Source of the DNA: Liolophura sinensis
Lineage: Eukaryota; Mollusca; Polyplacophora; Chitonida; Chitonidae
Assembly (NCBI RefSeq): GCF_032854445.1
Contig: NC_088302.1
Coordinates: 30,659,979-30,723,978 of the forward strand
Reading direction: 5' to 3'
DNA: 64,000 nt
Under the pieces are notes generated by a model. The model worked only from the letters and a program-made list of their open reading frames with translations. It had not been told where the DNA came from and ran no database searches. The translations under genes were made by a program, and so were the position numbers. Shown here piece by piece: positions 38,801 to 51,330 of this stretch. Every line of letters starts with the position of its first letter. Position 1 is the stretch's first letter.

Positions 38801-41504
38801 GATTTGTGAGAACTATGTTGCAAACAGCGTTAAATGAGTACTAAGAGAAAGTGTAGGCCTAATATTATAGAATGAATAACACATCTTGGGCCACTTGCAC
38901 AAAGGGAATGTAGGCTAAGCTGATTGTAACGATCGTGGTGACACATGCAAAAAGTATATGTTACCATGGTAGTTACAATCATCTTAACCTATGATCGCTT
39001 TGTACAAGAGGGCCCCATTAAAGATGCCAAAAGATTTGTTCTTAACAACTAAATGGGAATTGTCTTAAACATATTACATGTAGCTGTAAAACAAATAATT
39101 CTAATTTCTTACTCTAAGTGACATGCAATGCTAGGCTTAGCCAGACTGTTGATTTTTTTTTATTTCTATAAATTTTTTTATCAAAACTGGTACCACATGC
39201 ATTTAACTGTGATAAAGACAATAGCCTTAGCCCTGGATCACCTATCTACTGTGTATAACCATGCTAACACTTAAGTGTTCTCTTTGTCTATTTAGTGCAT
39301 GCTGACAGATCATATGAGAAGTCTACGTGATCAATTTCTGGGAGTTCTACCCAAACTAACAGATGAAGATGTATATACATGTAGCCAGAGATCAAATTGT
39401 GTACATAAAGTTTTAACGTACAGCACAGACAAATGCTGATACAAACTATTTACAGACAGCCCTTAGAGTAATATATTAACTATTAACTAAAGGGGGCAAA
39501 GTGACCTGCCTCTGTCCGAATGCCAGCGCATCTTTCACACTAAAAATTTCAACACTGCCCACAGAGGTTCTGGGATAGTTCAGCATTTACCACTGTCATC
39601 CTGAGGTACACTTGGGGGTTATAGCCACAAACTGCTCCGCGTAAATTGTACGTTTAGTAGGACTGGTGCCTTGAAGCAGTAATTACTGTTATTGTACACT
39701 CACATATGTGTAATTAGCATACAGAGGTGTTTGGGAGGTGAGGGTCTCTGAACAATCTGTATATAGTGCACTCACAGTGTAGGCTTTTGGTTCCTATGTA
39801 CCAAAAATCGTGTCAGAAATTATTGTTTAACAAGTGAGAAGAGTGAAAAATGGGTCAGATTTCAGACCCTTTCATGCGGATCCGTGTTCAAGCTGCCTCT
39901 TCCAAAATGGGACAGGGTGGGACTTGAACCTGCTCCTCTTTGTTTACATCTTTTGTGCCAAAAAAGGGACTGGGTTTGCAGTTTGAGGATAAGGTACAGC
40001 ACCTGGCTGGAGTATCTGGCTACTGGGATAAGACTGAAAGCCCCATGGGTATGGGTATATTGTAACCCCGTGTACACAACCACTGAGAATCCCCATGCTA
40101 ATCCCTGAGATACCAGAACATGAAATTCCACCATGTAAATATGAACACTGCAATAGTAGACATGGGTCGACAATCTGTACACAGATGAGCCCAGCACACC
40201 ACGGTTCTTCAATATTTTTGTATATTGTAGGGTGTTCAATAATATGGCGTAAAACGACAAAATTATGGGCTTGGTGAAGTTTCTACATATGCAACTGAAG
40301 AATTACATCCATAAGAATTTTTTTTTTTTTGACAGATTAATTGCATCTATTCTGTGAAAACAGCACTGTTCAAAATTTTCAGCACAGAAAATAACCGAAA
40401 ATGATTCTTCAAAAATTTCATACACTTTGAGATTAAATGCATATACATGTAAGTAGTAAATGCCGTCTCAGTTATGACAATCTCTTTCAATGATAAACTG
40501 AACAATTCTTAAATTCTTAAAACATAATTAAAAAGCCTAGAATTAAAATGACAAGCATTTTCTATTTCAGAAAGCACAAATGAATATTTCCATACTGTGA
40601 CCTCTGTTCATGATCACCTTTACAGGTAAAATGACAGGGCAGTCTTACTGAATACTTCACGGACAAGCATTTCACACCATTCATATACTTTCACGAATAG
40701 GTAGTACAAACATTTTGGGACCATGCTACAAATGTGGTTCAATGCCAATCCTCGAGACTGGTTTGACTGAATTTAAGCATGTCACCTGTTTAGCCATGTG
40801 TTTAGTCCAACTGTGCCACTCATACATCACAGTAATGTCCGGAGTCAACCCCATGAACTCAGAATGTGTTCAACTCCTGCAACCACAGCTGTAATCTGGT
40901 AAAGTAAGCTAATAGACATAGGTCACAGAAAAAGATCAAGAGCGATTTAACAGTTGTAATCATACTAATAATGACAACTGTGCAACCTTTAATCCAGAGA
41001 GATGCTTAACAGATCCTAATAATAACACTAACATTGGGATCTCTTATAAGTTTAACGGATCCCAAACATACATACACCACATTTTAGGATCCAATGGTCC
41101 TATGTGTATATCAGACCCCAAACATACATATACAAGAGATTAGGATCCAGTGATCCTATGTGTTTAGCTGATCCCAAACATTCTTGTACCACCAATTAGA
41201 ATCCAGTGATCCTAATGTGTTTAGCTGATCCTATCATACATGCACCAGGTAATAGAACTCCAGTGATCCAATACGTGTTTAGGTGATCCCAATCATGCAA
41301 GTGCAGAACAGTAGGAATCCAATGACCCTAAACATTTACCTGATCCCAATCATACGTGTGACATGTCACAGGATCCCACATGATCCCAAGCCTTTGCCTG
41401 ATCCCAAACACCAGGAATAGAGTAACAGATATCACTCAGCTGTCACAGCCTTTGGGACATTCCCAAGAACAGATCAACAAGAAAGAAGTGGGTGGAATTT
41501 AGAG
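35816..41504. other. No coding gene seen; possible long USP12/46 3' UTR
   Basis: AT-rich, with no recognisable exon on either strand. On the - strand a clean AATAAA (36194-36199 read in reverse) could end a 5.3-kb USP12/46 3' UTR. It also holds a tRNA-like B-box fragment on the - strand near 36069-36140 and a 60-bp repeat at 40995-41412. The UTR extent is inference only. Confidence 0.45.
40995..41412. repeat. About 60-bp degenerate tandem repeat just 3' of the USP12/46 stop
   Basis: About seven units built on GATCCCAAACATACAT ... AGGATCCAGTGATCCTA ... GTGTTTAGCTGATCCCA. Units are diverged. It lies within 100 bp of the USP12/46 stop, so it is probably in the 3' UTR. Confidence 0.8.
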
Positions 41505-44500
41505 TCACTCTCGCGACTGGTAGAAGAGTATGTAGCCCGACTCCGAGTTTTTGTGCAGCTCAGACGGTAACCCATAGAAATCTTCAATAGCACTAGCATC
41601 AATCTTCTGCAAAACAAAAACAACAAGGGTGACATGGATAAACAGATGTGTAACAGTTACAAACCAGCGCATGGCAGCAAATATTATACACATTTGTTTG
41701 ATTTTTTCGTTTTAATAAGCTGTAAGGTATGGTGGACTTTGCTTGAGGAAACTACCATGTAAAGTGCCAAACACATATCTCCTGACACCAGATCGTAGGT
41801 GAACCACTTAAAGTTGGATATAAAACTGTGACGTTAGTCCACACCAATTTTAGTTTGTGTTTTATGAGTGAGTGTGCTGGAAAAAATCTAAAAACTGGAA
41901 AAAAAAAAAAAGTCTGATCACTGTTTTTACCTCAACAGAAAGTATTACCAGGATAGACCAATTAGATAATTTGTAAGTTTTTATATTGATACCTTCCTCC
42001 TACATTGTAAAACAACTATCAAAATTGGTGTGGCTTTATTGGCCAATGGCTCATTACAGACTGTAATGGAACCGTTAAACCTACTGATCAGTTTAGGTTT
42101 GTTCATTCAGACATACTGTCAACACAGAATTCTGCTTAAATGCAGTTTATTAGGTTCTGAAGTTCAAATCAATTTCTTATTAAAAGATGTAGAAATTTTA
42201 TACATTTAGACAGTTTTCTCTTTAAGGTATGAACATGGAATATGAGGAAAAACGTCTTACATCCACAATATCATCGTCAAAGACAAGCCAAAAGCCATGG
42301 CTCTTCACTATGCTTATGTAATGACCCCTGTTAGGGCCACTGCCACAATGTACAACCACCGCTACTAGATCATACAGCCGGTCAGGGTTGTACGCATCAT
42401 CAGACTGAAAAAAGAACGAGAACTTCTATATACTCACTGCGTTATACATGTATACATCTGTACAGCTTGAATAGAGCATAGAAATAGAATTGAATTTCAA
42501 CCTAAAATATCAAACATGCAAAGAAACATCAACACCACAAAATACTTATCTAAGATCAACAGAACTGATCAATGAGGCAAAATGTGCAACTTAGTCATGG
42601 ACAAAAGTTATTTACGACACATGATTACAACAATATACGGGTAGAGTTCACTCTCAGTGCACCTGAACTAATTTCAACTCTCTTGGTCCAATGCAAATGT
42701 AATTGTTTAATTATTATGTCACTCCAGCACTAATGAGGTTTCTTACAGAATATGGTGACTGGTATAACCAAAAGCAGCCACCCCATCTCTGAAAATTATT
42801 TATTTATAAACAATGTCCATTGTAAGTTTTTTTTAGAACATTGTACAAGAATGTCTATTTGCACAACCCATTCAAAGCCAGGTCTTGAGAGCTGAAATAT
42901 ATATTTCACATCAGGACTTACAGTGTTGAAGAGTCTGAGTTCCAAAGGAAAGACAACCCTATACGACAGTTTTGTGTATCTGTTCACTTGTTCCATGTAC
43001 TTAAATCTCTTTAAGTGTAAGGCCAAGATCTGAGGTAGTTTCTTCACTCGCATTCTGAAAAGAGAAATTATTGTCACTAGACCGTGAAACCTACATGTAG
43101 TGTACTATTTGGCATGCTATCAGGCAAAGAAAACATTTTCATTTACAAATCATACATGCTAATAATCACATTTTCTTACATATCAAAATGTACCTATAAC
43201 TTGGTTTAATAGTAAATATGCATTCATTTTTTTTAAAGAGCATTTCCAAACTTTTATGATTTATGAAAAACTTTAGTCAGTCAAGATCATTTATAAGAGC
43301 AGACCACAGGGTTTGTGTGTCACTGAAGCCTCAGTCTGTAACTTACCTTTTCTGTGCCTCCTCTTTACTACAGCAGACCTAACAGTAGTACTTGTACTCA
43401 GCACACAGGGTCTTTGTGTCACTGAAGCCTCAGACTGTAACTTACCTTTTCTGTGCCTCCTCTTTACTACAGCACACCTAACAGTAGCACTTGTACTCAG
43501 CACACAGGGTCTTTGTGTGACTGAAGCCTCAGACTGCAACTCACCTTTTCTGTGCCTTCTGTTTACTACAGCAGACCTCACAGTAGTACTTATACTCAGC
43601 ACACAGCGTCCCTGTGTCACTGAAGCCTCAGACTGCAACTCACCTTTTCTGTGCCTTCTGTTTACTACAGCAGACCTCACAGCAGTAATTGTACTCAGCA
43701 CACAGGGTCTTTGTGTCACTGAAGCCTCAGACTGTAACTTACCTTTTCTGTGCCTCCTCTTTACTACAGCAGACCTCACAGTAGTACTTGTACTCAGCAC
43801 ACGGTGTCTCTATGTCACTGAAGCCTCAGTCTGTAACTTACCTTTTCTGTGCCTCCTCTTTACTACATCAGACCTCACAGTAGTACTTGTACTTAGCACA
43901 CAGGGTCTCTATGTCACTGAAGCCTCAGGCTGTAACTCACCTTTTCTGTGCCTTCTGTTTACTACAGCAGACCTCACAGTAGTAATTGTACTCAGCACAC
44001 AGGGTCTTTGTGTCAATGAAGCCTCAGATGGTAACTTACCTTTTCTGTGCCTCCTGTTTACTACAGCAGACCTCACAGTAGTACTTGTACTCAGCACACA
44101 GCGTCTCTGTGTTACTGAAGCCTCTCAGACAGTGGCTGATGGACGTGTTCTGTTCTACATCTACTGACAGGTCCAGGAAGTCTTCATCCTTACTGCTCAC
44201 CTGGGAAGATAGACAGGTCAGCTACAGGTAAACATACATGAACATATATATCATTTATTTATTTACTCATTAAAATTATAACAGAAGCATTCTGAAAGGC
44301 ACTACAGGAGACCTTGTGTATCTTTCGAAAATGAAACTATACTTCACAACAATGTGATTTTAATATAAATCCTCAGTCGGTTAGCGCACTAGCGCAGCGT
44401 AATGACCCAGGAGCCTCTCACCAATGCAGTCGCTGTGAGTTCAAGTCCAGCTCATGCTGGCTTCCTCTCCGGCCGTAAGTGGGAAGGTCTTCCAGCAACC

Positions 44501-47404
44501 TGCCGATGGTTGTGGGCTTCCCCCGGGCTGTGCCCGGTTTCCACCCACCATAATGCTGGCCGCCGTCGTATAAGTGAAATATTCTTGAGTACGGCGTAAA
44601 ACACCAATCAAATAAATAAATAAAGAATATAAATCAAAGCTTCTGTTATACACAGTGCTGTACAATGACTGAGCCAGGAGAGTAATCACTCATAGTTTCA
44701 CACGTTTGTGAATGACACAGTTTCACAGGCTGTGTATAATGACTCACAGTTTCCCATGTTGTGTACAATGATTCATAGTTTCACAGGCTGAGTACAATAA
44801 CTCACCATTTCACTGTTTGTGTTCAAGGGACTCACAGTACCAAATGTAGTGTAACCAGACTCACAGTCTCACATGTAGTGTAAACGTGACTCACAGTACC
44901 ACATGTAGAGTAACATGACTCACAGTACCACATGTAGTGTAACCGGATTCACAGTTTCACATGTAGTGTAACGTGACTCACAGTACCACATGTAGTGTAA
45001 CCGGATTCACAGATTCACATGTAGTGTAACGTGACTCACAGTACCACATGTAGTGTAACATGACTCACAGTCTCACAGATTGAGTGCAGTTACACATATC
45101 ATATAGAAGGACTCACAGTTTCACAGTTCAGACATCTCGTTTCATTGGTCAGGGTCCCCTGGAAGATTTCGTGCACCCAAGTAGGGTCAGGTTTACTTTG
45201 GCTCTCTCCCACAACCTTTGGCTTGTTTCCTGGCTTCTCTGCTGTAAATTGCACACACACAAATACATGTAAACATGCAACAATGACATCTTAAAGAATG
45301 ATGCAAAAATATATGAACCAAAAATAAGAACATATTCCAAATGTACAAGTAAAGTCATAATATATGTTATTCACAAAAATTAAGGGATATTCTATACAAA
45401 TGAGCCATGGCTTACTATACGTAAAATTGACTGTCTGTGTATGAGTATTAGAACTATCCGTAATTAAAAATTTAGCTCCAGTTTTTTATCACATCTTCAC
45501 TTGTAACAATCAGAAGTTTTTCAGGTGATGAATAGGCCTGTGTCTTCTTGTGGCAGGGCGACTCCTTGCCGCCAAAGCGTGTTGCCATTGAAGTATCATG
45601 CTGAAGACACCAGACATGAGTCCCCATCTAGTCACACTGTACTGACACCAAGCCAACATGTCCTGTTTCCTTGCTCTAATCTCTTAGCGCTGAGTGCCAA
45701 GTGAGGCAGCAACAAATATCACTGTTGCTTGGTATGTCTTTGGTATGACTTCACCTAGGTTCGATCCTGTGTCTGCTCACTTTGAGGCAGACACTCTAAA
45801 AATTGGGCCACTGAAGCTGTCCACACCTAATGACTCCTTGTTGTTATATGATCAAAAAGTTGTAAAGTACAATGTTAAACCTCAAGCATACATGTACGCC
45901 ATGCTGAAGCTAATTCAACTGTCAAGAGAAAAATGATACATTAACAGACACTTAGCATCACAGAGATACTTACCTTGTAATAAATCAGCAACTGTATTAA
46001 GCAAATAATTCAGAAATTCATGAGCATCTTGCTGCATGTAGTTGTCGAACAATTCTGAAAAAGAAAAACATAGGTTTTTTTCAGCAAGGGCATTATAAAA
46101 CTGGGCTTTGGACAAAATTTTAGGTCTTTAAAAGCATTCATAGAGTTGAAAAACTATCATTATAATTTCTTTTTTTGCATATATAGATTCACACTCTTTA
46201 CAGAACCATTGCCGCTCTCTACGCTCACTTTACATCGCTGCCACCACTAGACAAGCTTGACCTTTGGAGCCTGTGTCATGCACGTAGACTTGTTTAGGCT
46301 CAGCCTCACCACTGATGTCCTCATGTAGAACTACTTAATCAGCATTTATCAACTAAATCATGTCAGGTGTTGGTTAGAATGACACTGTGCACACTTTAGA
46401 TAAAGAGAATGCGTGTGTATAACATATTAATACAAACAACAGCTGAGACAGAGATTTCGTGTTTTCCTGTCTCATCACCGTGACCTCAATGACCTCTGCG
46501 TTGTTCAAGATTTCTGTACAAAAGCTGCTGGTGGTGGCAGTGATGTAAAGCGGACACAGACAGCAGCACATGCGCTGTAAGGAGTATGGTATAGATTACT
46601 CAAATCACATCTACATTAAAATTCAGAAAATAAGTGGAATCATTTTTATTACATGTACTTTTGAAATAGAATCAAATTTACCTCCCTTTGCTGAATAGCA
46701 AATAACTGTGAAACGTTGACGAAACTCAAATATCCCACAATATTAAAATATTGTAATATTACCATTTTCTTTTCTCAATCGTGTGATGAACTTTTTCGGT
46801 GCTAAAGTTCCCACTTTTTTCTTCTGTGTGGCGATACTGTAGAAGAGGTCAGCCAGGCATGTTAGCAGCGTTTCTCTCTTCTGGCTTTTCTGCTGTTGTT
46901 TGTATTGCAGTACCTTCTCGCGAAAGGGACGGCAGAAGTACAGCGCTTGCAGGACAGAGTTGCAATAGCATGTGTTTCCAAACTGAAAATTATACAGGGA
47001 TATATGTTAGTTTAAAACAAGCACAACCCATCATGTTTCCCTTTCTCCAAAGACAAGTGCAAGAAACATCGTTACCTATAGCTGCAGTGCTTGTAAATCT
47101 TCTTTCCTCTTATCCACTACTTCTGATTAACTTTGAGGACATTTTTAACAGTTTACGTTTCATCCATAATCGTTCTTATCAAAAATATGTAATCAAACGC
47201 AGACCTTTCAAACACCTAAAACCCTTACACCAGCATTTTTTAATGCATCTCTTTCAACTAACTCTGAAAGAAACTAAAGAGCAAAGGGAGAAAATATAAA
47301 ACTTATTACTGTCACAAACTCACATTAACAAGTCCGAAGTAGTGTTCATTGGCTGGAAACTGCTCTGACCCGATTTCCCTCTCAAGCTGAGAAGTGTTTG
47401 CACC
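41505..47404 (-). CDS. USP46: Ubiquitin carboxyl-terminal hydrolase of the USP12/USP46 group
   Basis: Cysteine deubiquitinase, activated in animals by WDR48 (UAF1) and WDR20 (family knowledge). Exons in transcript order: 47404-47324, 46982-46763, 46054-45974, 45241-45117, 44200-44040, 43054-42922, 42404-42261 and 41606-41505. With an initiator Met this gives 349 residues (human 366-370). The catalytic Cys is in [13 protein letters not shown], the His in [12 protein letters not shown] and the acid in [10 protein letters not shown]. The zinc ribbon pairs are RCLNCET and YYCEVCC. The C terminus is YILFYQSRE. Sequence is USP12-like in places ([21 protein letters not shown]) and USP46-like in others (SHGFWL, QSRE), so it predates the vertebrate duplication. 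The initiator Met belongs to an upstream exon ending ATG, since fly begins MGANVSQLERE. Exon 44200-44040 has a tandemly copied 3' end. Confidence 0.95.
43300..44033 (-). repeat. 99-bp array made from the 3' end and donor of a USP12/46 exon
   Basis: Seven full units and one partial unit sit directly downstream of the genuine exon (44200-44040), at 43341, 43440, 43539, 43638, 43737, 43836 and 43935. The eighth copy is the exon itself at 44034. Each unit reads, on the - strand, about 25 codons of the exon end ([20 protein letters not shown]) followed by GTAAGT or GTGAGT. Six of seven have CTTCAG just before the coding part. Units at 43341, 43440 and 43836 have an in-frame stop in the copied codons. 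The others are open. Confidence 0.95.
44373..44624 (+). mobile_element. SINE family 1, nearly full length, antisense in a USP12/46 intron
   Basis: Begins within the A box (CTCAGTCGGTTAGCGC) and has the B box GAGTTCAAGTCC, the full core and an AAATAAATAAATAAA tail. Close to the family consensus, so probably young. Confidence 0.93.
44680..45116 (-). repeat. 29-bp minisatellite carrying the exon-intron junction of the previous USP12/46 exon
   Basis: From 44831 to 45064 the core recurs at 29-30 bp spacing. The motif ACTCACAGTTTCACA (reverse TGTGAAACTGTGAGT) equals the end of exon 45241-45117 plus its donor, TGTGAAACT|GTGAGT. Alternating unit types (GTGACTCACAGTACC and CCGGATTCACAGTTT) make a 58-bp higher-order period. 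More diverged units extend to about 44.68 kb. Confidence 0.88.
45535..45822 (-). mobile_element. SINE family 2 (tRNA-derived), copy 1
   Basis: Read on the - strand, the head is GTGGCCCAATTTTTAGAGTG (A box) then GGATCGAACCTAG (B box). The body contains AGACACCAGACATGAG and CCTTGCTCTAATCTCT (+ strand text). It is shared with 48383-48700. Interrupted near its tail. Confidence 0.8.
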
Positions 47405-48382
47405 CTGAATAAGTTGATGAAAATAAATTAAACAGGATTTACAATCAAAGATTGTATCAATGACTCCATCCTCCAACCCTGCCTTTTATAATGTTTGACA
47501 TGCATCATATCTGCATGTTAATTTTTTTAGGATTTTTTTAAGTGTTGAAAGGCAATCACATATTTAAATTCTATGGTAGGCTTTAAGAGCCACGTCGACA
47601 GTATCTAGGAACTCTGACCTTTTTTGCCTGACGTTGACAAGTAGGAAGGAATTTTGTAGAACATCATTTCAGTAAGCTTTTACTCATGGGTAAAAAGAGT
47701 TACTCCAACATTCAGTGTCGTGATTAGAGTTAGATAAACTTCCTGTGATGTCAGAGTTTCTAACCTCTGATAGCATGGTCCATAAAGGCCACCACAGAAT
47801 TCAAATTTTTGGGCACCTTTAACTCTTTTCACAAAAATCTAAACAAATAAACGAAAGTATATTTATACATGGGTTTAAGTGGTCTATTAAGTGATGAATA
47901 CTTCGATTTTAAAAGTCTTTTTTAAGGTAATGCACACAGTCTTAAATGTTTGATAGACCAAAATCTAAAACCAATCGCAATCCTTTATGCAGCCGATGTA
48001 TCCTATCAGTTTCACGTCCCTCCTATTATTGATGTTTCAAAATATGAGCAAATTCCTTCATAGTATACATGTACCTTGATACAATGTGAAAATACAGATG
48101 GACCGACAGGACTAAAACATGTACACGAAGAGATCACCAATTTGGTACATACAGTCATTATGACCTGTTTGTTTAGTGATCTTGCTCTTAATACTTATAA
48201 CTTACCAATATAATTCGGTTACAGAATGGAATATTTTAACCAACTGGAAGCACAGGTGGAAGAACATCACTTTAATGAGTCTCTGACATCAAATATCATA
48301 TGACAACAAAATGATGCGCGTTTTATGTACGTAAGTAGAAAACATCTTCCTTGGTGTGAATGTATGTATGTATGCATGTATA

Positions 48383-48700
48383 CTTGGGGTTTAACGTCAT
48401 AGGATGATGAGGAGTCAGTAGGTGTGTCTACATATACTGTATTTTCTGCCTCTCCTGCCTCCACTGATGTACCATGTCAAAGACACCAGACATGACACCC
48501 CACCCAGTCACATTATACTGACACCAGGCCAACCAGTCCTATTTCCTTGCTCTAGCCTCTCAGTGCTGAGTGCTGAGTGCCAAGCAAGGCAGGAACAAGT
48601 ACCATTTCTACCAAGTCTTTGGTATGACCTGGCTGGGTTTGATCTCAGGTTTCCCATCTTCTAGGTGGACGCTCTAACCATTAGGCCACCAGAGCAGTCC
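48383..48700 (-). mobile_element. SINE family 2 (tRNA-derived), copy 2
   Basis: The - strand head GGTGGCCTAATGGTTAGAGC (A box) and GAGATCAAACCC (B box) precede the same body as 45535-45822. The 3' end at 48383 runs into an ATAC-rich microsatellite that could be its tail. Confidence 0.83.
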
Positions 48701-49488
48701 TTTAGTGTGAATGATTCAGCAACTCGGAAAGCATAAACACATTGTATTATGTCAGCTTCAATGCTTGGTGCATGTCTGGTTGCCAGCTTTCCATATGACA
48801 GAAGACAACGACAGACAGCCTGTCAAACAATTGGAGTTAACCGAAACAGTTCTTTATGCCAAGCTTGCTGTTCTTTACACAAACTAAAACCACTGAAGAT
48901 TTGCAGCATTCTTGTCCAAGTAAATATTGATAATACAGGTAGCGAAAACGACAAGTTTCTACACACAACATGGATGATGTACTATTAATTCCATCTGTAA
49001 AATTTTAAGGACATATTCACTGTTGACATCTTATGCAGCAAAACGCGAGCATATTTAAGCCACAAGAGTAATCAGTCAATAACAAAAGATCAATCACCAT
49101 CAAACACCGTCAAAGATGCGATGGTACATGTACATCATAGATTGTATTATTATGTGCCTGTGTGGCCTGCTTTCCATAGTAGGCACTGTCATCCATCTTT
49201 ACAAATTTACGTTATGCATAACCACGTGTAAAACTACAGGGATTTTGTACTGTGTGCTTCAAATGTGTGAGAAGTTCAGGCAGTACACATTTGTACAACG
49301 CTAAACGCCTGGTTGAAGGTTGAACTTCATTGAAATGGAGTTGTTGTTGTTGTCGTGAAACATGTTAAATGCATCGGTGAACGCCCGTGGATTTTCCATT
49401 GGAATTGCGACATCTTGGGGTTCTAATGCAACCATTCCTGTTCACGATACGATTACACAAATGCATAATCTCAATGATCTATACCTAC

Positions 49489-49520
49489 CATGTTGCAAAA
49501 TCCAAACATCCAGATTTCTT
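49489..49520 (-). other. Candidate first exon end of USP12/46 (ATG + donor)
   Basis: On the - strand, CAACATG is followed immediately by GTAGGTAT, a plausible donor at 49488. Joining ATG to the exon at 47404 (GGT GCA AAC) gives [11 protein letters not shown], as in the fly protein. Other ATG-donor combinations upstream cannot be excluded. Confidence 0.25.
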
Positions 49521-51330
49521 CTTGTGGTCACATATTATCCAAACTTATAAACAGTGACTCAAAACATCAAAATTATGGTAAACTTCAGCTTCCGATCATG
49601 AATTATCGCCCTTGACACATGTAGCGCTGTCCACTCGTACTTTTCCTATTCGGTGCAGTTTGTGTGGTTTCCGATTAGACATGCTAGGCGTAAACAACAC
49701 AGATTGGGCCGATTTCACAGTCTCGGTTAACCTAAAATTTGATTTTGAAAATCATTGTTACGTTACGACAAATCTATCATTTAGTGCTAAAGGTATTATA
49801 TATTAATAAAAAATAAATTTAAATAATCTTGAGTACCGTCCGCTATCGAGACCACTAACAAATCTCTGGGCAGTTACGTTAATTTGTCGTTGATTTGAAA
49901 TGTTGCTGCTGATCTTTGCTTTTTCCAGTGTTTCTAGTTTTCTTACACCCTAAAGTTTACGTTGTGATTGAAACATTTTTGTTTGTCCTTGTTTTGTTAA
50001 AGTTTAACATGGTGTTAACATCTAGATGCATACTAGGTGCCATATTGTGCACTTTCTCCGTTCGAAAGCTTGAAAATATTTTCAAGGTTTTGCAACTCCC
50101 GTTTAAAAGTTCATAAATCATTCTTAAGGTGTTGGAAATCATTTTCACTTTAAAATTTTGTAAACAGCATATTTTAAATCTTTGAAAATAGTGTGTTTTA
50201 AGCTTTAGGCCGTATGTAAATCAGTTAAAACATTAACTTATTTGGTCAAAATTAACACGGAAATCTGACAAACATACAAAATTCTTGAAAGTCAGACTGA
50301 GACATGTAATTTTCAGCATAGACGAGTGTTATTCTATCTTTGCACCGACAACGAATTGAAGGATTTCGGGACAAACTAAAAATTTTATTGTGTGATACCT
50401 TTGAAGTTTAATCATGGAGGTAAACTATTCTACTATTCTACCTCGATGGTTTACTTGGGTATATTTTTAATCTGTACTAAAAGTTACGTTTTGTTAGTAA
50501 ATTATGAAATATAAGCATGTATTTAATATGCAAGCTTGAATTTTTGTTCAAAGTGACTTCCGTTTCCAAATTTTAGCAGAAGAAGGTGTGGCCATTTTGA
50601 TCACTGTGGTGAACACGGTCCAGTTCTTATACCAGCAATGTAGAACTACATGGTTTCCGAAAAGAGAAATAAGGTTTCCGAAAATAAATTGTTGGGAAAC
50701 CAGTCTATCTGGAGATTTCCGGGTTTAGAAGACAACCAAAATATGTAAATTTTGCGTAGCTTGATGACCGCTTAATTACATTTTCCGAGCTGTTTTAATT
50801 GCGTTTTCAACATTTAGATTTAAAAAAAGGTTTTGCACTAAAATAATATGTTTTGTGAAAATGTACGAGTCGTCTAAACAGCCATGTGTTCTTTTCTATC
50901 CGTCGGCCATTGCTGAAAGGTGCGGAAAAGATCACTGTGCAAAAATGCAATTAAATCGAAGCATTGATTACATGTTTGGCTCTGAGAGGTGAAGCAGTCA
51001 ATAATTATATGGATCATAAAAGCTTCGGTGTCGTCAGACATTACATTTCTTGGACAGATTCGTAATACCAGTCACTTAAGATTTAGCTAGAAAACGTGTG
51101 AATCTCGCCAGGCACATGTTGTTGTTGTTGTAAATTCTATATATCATACAGCATTCTTTATGAAGCGCTGTGTTCTCAGATGGCGTACAGATAAATACAG
51201 CGATTCTAATTAGCTAATGATACATAGAATGCGGAGAAAAGAAACTATGAAATTTGAAAATCCCTCACTGATTTAGTTCTGAAAAGTATGACTTGTTATA
51301 CTTGTGTCTTGTGGGTCACTTTCTAGTTCA

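Noticed and set aside
43313-44167. 284-codon + strand open frame with eight 33-residue repeats
   Set aside because: It is the antisense of the 99-bp exon-derived array. The period is divisible by three, so a stop-free unit opens the whole array. The real coding strand is minus (USP12/46).
46799-47299. 166-codon + strand frame
   Set aside because: Antisense of the USP12/46 catalytic exon 46982-46763, which has clear homology on the - strand.
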